Below are positions 60,196 to 64,000 of a stretch of 64,000 nt of DNA, piece by piece. Both the position numbers and the translations under genes were made by a program. This DNA comes from Psettodes erumei (lineage: Eukaryota; Chordata; Actinopteri; Pleuronectiformes; Psettodidae): contig JAFBJZ010000643.1 of assembly GCA_016785225.1 (NCBI GenBank), positions 570,001 to 634,000 of the forward strand. The letters run 5' to 3'. The notes under the pieces were generated by a model. That model was not told the DNA's origin. It ran no database searches and saw nothing but the letters and a program-made list of their open reading frames with translations. The stretch's first letter is position 1, and each line of letters opens with the position of its first letter.

Positions 60196-61380
60196 ACAAA
60201 GAGGAGGAGGAAGAAAAAAAAAAAAAACGACAAAGAGACGTCAGTCAGACGCTGGGAGATCGACGCGGGCGGACTCACCTGAGAATCTGAACTGTTAGAC
60301 ACGATTTCGGTTTTACTGCTGCTGAGGAGCGGCAGCGTAAAGCAAACACACCCCCCGCGTCTTCCTCAAAGAACACATGGGATTAAATAAATCATTCCTC
60401 AAATTATAATCTGTACGGCCGTACAGAGGCGATATTATTGGCGACTGCATAATTGTGACGTCCTTCCAGACAAAGTTCACAGAAACGAAACTTGAATAGA
60501 AACTGGTTAATCTCGCGTCAGCCGTTTTACCAGATTACGAAAAGAGTCATTGAATGTTTAATATTTGAAACTACTGATGTCCCGCGCTGTGGAGAGAGAG
60601 AGAGAGAGAGAGCGGGGGGAAACAACGCCACCGTGATGCAGCGCTGCCACCTGGTGGCCCAGGCGACGAACCGCGGCGTCACGGGAGGACGAAGCAGCCA
60701 ATCGTAAAACAAGCGGGCGATTATGTCCCACCATGACGTCGCACTGCTGTTAAATGGTGATGACTGCGCCAGCTTGAATGTTAATCCCGTAATTCCTGTT
60801 TTTCACAGCGATGGGTCGCGGTCGTCGGGCCTGAGATTTTGTGTTCTTCTTTTGGTCCTTCCACCGCGAGGACAGTGATTTTATTTCATCTCTTTGTGTA
60901 AAGCAACAACAGAGAAAGATCAGTTAGAGGAAGCAGATTATTTTTTAACGCCCGGGCGAACAGTTTACGGAGCTGGAGTGTGGACAAACGTATTTAGACC
61001 TGAAGCTGAACGTGGGATTGAAACTTTTATTTTAAAATTAACTATACAACATTTAAACGGATCAAGAACAATTCTCAAATCAAACAATAAAAATACTGCT
61101 GTCAAAATATATTAAAAAAACAAACAAACATGTCTCTTTCTTTTTTTTTCTTAAACTCGGGCTAAACTGGAATTTTAATTCATCAGCAGGGACAGACGTG
61201 TACTGTATGTAATCCGGCCTGCGAGGTAGCGTCACACGCGACCGTGTGACCGGTCACATGACTGCATTCTTTCAGGCTCTCATTTCCTGCATGTGAATAA
61301 CAAGCTGTGAAAATATTCTTTTTTTTTAAAAAAACCCAAAGATTTTCATAACCTACCACAGTGTAGCGCAACAAATAAAT
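60196..61380 (+). other. probable tnfaip8l2 3' region and intergenic DNA
   Basis: AATAAA-type signals occur at about 60384 and 61083. A (GA)n tract lies at 60593-60612. Nothing coding is seen. The lysmd1 3' end approaches from the opposite strand, so the two genes are tail to tail. Confidence 0.5.
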
Positions 61381-61543
61381 AAGAGTGCAATCCCGTTAAA
61401 AGATCTATTATTAAAATATTCCATCATGAAGAGACGATTTAAGCTCCGAGGAGGCGTCACAGTGGAATCTGTTTGTCCGGGAGGCCAAACCCAGCGACAC
61501 GGACATCTGGGAACGTTTCTGTGATGGTGGAAAAGTGAGCGAG

Positions 61544-63099
61544 TCACAGCTGGAAGATCTCGTCTTCTCTGTCTCTGAGTTTCTCGGTGAGTTTGGTGAC
61601 GGTGAGAGACGCCGCCGCTGCTGCTGCTGCTGCTGCGTTCTGGACGACGAGGCCACGCTCTGCGACCGCACGAGAGGCCGCCGCTCTGACGCGCCGCCGC
61701 CGCCGCACGCTGCTTCCAGTGCGGCGAACCTGCGGACGGCAAACGCGCGAGACGATCCGGTTAATCTGTAGAAAGATTCACAGACAACTGGGCCCGCGTT
61801 CAGCCGCCGTAAACTCCCACGTGCTTTCAGCGTCTGACGAGTCTGAGCAAAGATCGGACCGGGTTCAAAAGGTTCACGAGGAACCGGAGAGACAATACAG
61901 GAAGTAGTTGATAAGAATGAGGAAATGGAACCTGGTGGCTTGATGCACACTGACGTTTACTATTTAATAACACTCCTGTAGGTCAGCCTGGTGAGAAACC
62001 AGCACAGACTGCCTGCTCTTTGGGAGTGACATAAATAAAAACAAATGGTGAAACGATAGAAATTGAAATATTTTAACAGTTGGGAAGTCAAACTGCGGCG
62101 TGCAGTCGTACCTTTTCTCCGCTTCCTGGCACCCTGTGACAGCGGCCTGCTTGGACTCGTTTATCAAGTCATCCAACCTCTTCAGAAAATCCGCCGGGTT
62201 CAGGTCTGACGCTCTCTCCTCGCCACGGCGGGGCTTATTCTCAGAGGAGCTCGCTGCGTGCCCGTTTCGAGCAGGAGCACGGCCGGAGTGTTCTTCTTCT
62301 TCTTCTTCTTCTTCTTCTTCTTCTTCTTTGCCGTCCTTCAGGCCGTCGTCCAGGCCCGACAGCACGGGGATCGACAGAGATTTCTTCAGGAATATGGAGT
62401 CGTTGGTGTACAGCCTGTTCGCTCGTTTGATTTGCTCCATCTGGAAGAGAACACGGTCGTCAGGCACTTTTGGCGGGACGGCGCTCAAACCAAACAAACT
62501 TTTCATACACTTCTTCTATTGCACTGAACCACTGAGTTCGTGCTCTCATGCTGTTACTGCTCATAGCCAGGCTGAAAACATACAGCTGATGCACAAACAC
62601 ATTCACAAGACAGCAATAAGACAAATGTGACAAGCATGCAGATTATTAAAACTATACTGCAACTGCAACTCAAGATTATCTTAATTGCTCTGCAGATTAG
62701 ATAACTACGTGAGTGAATTAAGAGCCCTCAAGTCCCAAATCCAAATGTTAGATAATGAAAATCAGAGATGGTTCACATTAAAAAGGTGAAAATCTTTTAG
62801 CATTTAGCATACATGTCTGTGAATCTCACTACAGGAAGAGATGATGTCACAACGCCGAGTGTTTCCTAAGTGAGATAAAGATGAAGAGCCGGATGAAGGA
62901 GGAAGTGGTTCATACTCACGGTCACTCCGTATTTCAGGGCCAGGCCTTGCAGCGTCTCTCCCGGCTGCAGTTCGTGCTCAACGCGCCTCTGGCGAACCGG
63001 GGACAGCGGAGACCGGACCAGGCTGCCGTACGACCGGGAGCGGCCGCCGCGCAGCAGGCCGTTCCCGTCGGCCGGCAAGGGCGCCCGTTCCCCGGACAT
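61544..63099 (-). CDS. lysmd1: LysM and putative peptidoglycan-binding domain protein 1, three exons, frame problem in last exon
   Basis: Minus-strand exons: 62920-63099 (60 aa), 62112-62440 (109 codons plus two bases), and a last exon starting at 61765 or 61709 and ending at the stop 61544-61546. The N-terminus GLLRGGRSRSYGSLVRSPLS and the LysM domain (about residues 40-84, EHELQPGETLQGLALKYGVT then MEQIKRANRLYTNDSIFLKK) match vertebrate LYSMD1 closely. A Glu run (12 residues) and NPADFLKRLDDLINESK follow. The conserved C-terminus is visible as LTVTKLTEKLRDREDEIFQL, but it is not in frame with exon 2 through the best acceptor (TTTCTACAG, exon start 61765). Frame is restored only by a weaker acceptor (exon start 61709), or else there is a frameshift near the CAG repeat at 61611-61636. 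LysM domains bind N-acetylglucosamine polymers in bacteria and plants; the vertebrate role is poorly known. Confidence 0.88.
61611..61636. repeat. CTG/CAG repeat inside the lysmd1 last exon
   Basis: Seven CTG units on the plus strand (CAG on the coding strand). They read as Gln in one frame and Ala in the frame that gives the conserved C-terminus. Confidence 0.9.
62291..62328. repeat. (TTC)n repeat coding for poly-Glu in lysmd1
   Basis: Twelve TTC units on the plus strand correspond to GAA codons giving twelve Glu residues just after the LysM domain. Confidence 0.95.
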
Positions 63100-63862
63100 C
63101 CTGTCGCGAACCGCCCGGCGTCAAGTCCGCGAACCGACCACACGGCGTGTGACCGGCAGAACTTTCCGGTTGTTAGGCTCACATGGCGAGAAGAAGACAA
63201 CTTCCGCGGCCCGCGTGAGCGTCAAAGTGACAACTTAGCAGCTTAGTTAGCCTGCTAGCTAACTTAATTGAGGTTGACCCACGCCGGTTGTTTTCGACTC
63301 CCCGACCCTTCGGCTGTCCCGCCACCGATGCCCCGTCGAGCCCCTTACCGCAGCCGAGCGCGACGGCTGTCCCAGCGACGAGCTAAACCAACCCGAGCTC
63401 TCAGACAAACGCCCGACAAGTCGTCATAAACAACTTGTCAGTGTTTTCACGGCTCCCGCAGTCAGCTTTCTGCTCCCGTGCGTTGCCATGGCTACCGCTC
63501 TGAGGCGAGGCGATGCGTTCACTGAACCCCGGGAAAAAAAAAACACGCTACCGGTTGAAGCCTGTACAGTCCACTCCATGGTTAATTTAAACAGAACTCA
63601 GTTAATAATTTGCCCCACGGTGATCGGCGAGTTTTGCTTATTTTACTTTGTTTGCATATTTCAAATAATATATTAGAGAGATTAATGTTCAAGATAGCGT
63701 CTAATATTTCCAAACAAAATGCAAATTAGATCAAGGTTCGTTTTTCCCACTTCCCAGTTTGACTGGGAACGCAACGTTGCTATCAGGCGTTCGCTTGTCG
63801 TGGCTGCTGCTAAGATAACCCGTCGCTGACGTCTAATTTCAGAACCAACAAACATAATAATT
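63100..63862. promoter_or_regulatory. bidirectional promoter region of lysmd1 and scnm1
   Basis: The 763 bp between the divergent start codons include CACGGCGTGTGAC, ETS-like AACTTCCGCGG near 63200, clusters of TTAGC/GCTAGC near 63235-63262, and an RFX X-box-like GTTGCCATGGCTAC at 63482-63495. No TATA box is close to either start. The transcription starts themselves are not determined. Confidence 0.55.
63482..63495. promoter_or_regulatory. RFX X-box-like site
   Basis: GTTGCCATGGCTAC differs by one base from the palindromic X-box GTTGCCATGGCAAC over its 14 positions. RFX factors use such sites at ciliary and other promoters. It lies 368 bp before the scnm1 start codon. Confidence 0.5.
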
Positions 63863-63913
63863 ATGTCTTTCAAAAGGGAAGGCGACGACAAGAGCCAGTT
63901 GAACATCCTGAAG
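63863..63913 (+). CDS. scnm1: sodium channel modifier 1, first coding exon (gene runs off the window)
   Basis: The exon encodes the 17 residues MSFKREGDDKSQLNILK and ends in AAG then GTAGCG. This matches the start of vertebrate SCNM1 (MSFKREGDD.SQLN.LK) almost exactly. SCNM1 is a zinc-finger protein of the minor (U12) spliceosome and acts in the nucleus. The remaining exons lie beyond position 64000. Divergent orientation to lysmd1 and proximity to tnfaip8l2 agree with the human gene neighbourhood. Confidence 0.88.
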
Positions 63914-64000
63914 GTAGCGGTTCGCTCCATTAGCTCGTCTGGAGGACGCTGCGGCTGAGATCACGCACGTTGTTGACGTTAGCTTCGTGCTAGCTAACGA

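Noticed and set aside
61411..61950. 179-codon minus-strand frame taken as the lysmd1 C-terminus
   Set aside because: It lacks the conserved LYSMD1 ending, which is visible in another frame. I treat it as the frame conflict described in the findings, not as a confirmed protein end.

Overview
The window is vertebrate nuclear DNA, most likely from a ray-finned (teleost) fish. Evidence: spliced genes with GT-AG introns, very many (AC)n/(GT)n and other simple repeats, a terminal-inverted-repeat element, a decayed LINE reverse-transcriptase remnant, and a gene order (tnfaip8l2, lysmd1, scnm1) that matches human 1q21.3 as I remember it. Nothing is prokaryotic; there are no operons, ribosome binding sites, CRISPR arrays, tRNAs or rRNAs that I can support. 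I cannot name the species.

Layout. Positions 1-46500 hold no protein-coding exon that I recognise. This stretch consists of simple repeats and poly-A/T runs, a LINE fragment (~27060-27460), one CpG-rich block with a promoter-like minus-strand first exon (~40540-41090), and several low-CpG, AT-rich blocks with homeodomain or octamer-like words that look like candidate conserved non-coding enhancers. Those enhancer calls are judged by eye only. Positions 46500-53440 hold a complete 16-exon gene (CDS 47045-52641, plus strand, 816 aa) for an atypical haem-domain guanylate cyclase of the invertebrate Gyc-88E type, not the classical GUCY1B1 or GUCY1B2. A 339-bp inverted-repeat element follows its 3' end. 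Positions 53780-59530 are repeat-rich intergenic DNA. At the right end are tnfaip8l2 (plus, 59534-60195, two coding exons), lysmd1 (minus, 61544-63099, three exons, with a reading-frame problem in its last exon) and the first coding exon of scnm1 (plus, 63863-63913, running off the window). lysmd1 and scnm1 are head to head and share a promoter region that contains an RFX X-box-like site.

The genes do not form one pathway. The cyclase would make cGMP under control of a haem gas-sensing domain. Tnfaip8l2 is a lipid-binding brake on immune signalling. Lysmd1 is a LysM-domain protein of unclear role. Scnm1 is a minor-spliceosome factor. The most noteworthy object is the cyclase: it keeps the haem and catalytic residues, carries a Gly-to-Arg change beside a metal-binding Asp, has a long Lys/Glu-rich insertion partly encoded by a frame-neutral exon, and ends in a CaaX box (CSIL) that predicts prenylation and membrane anchoring.
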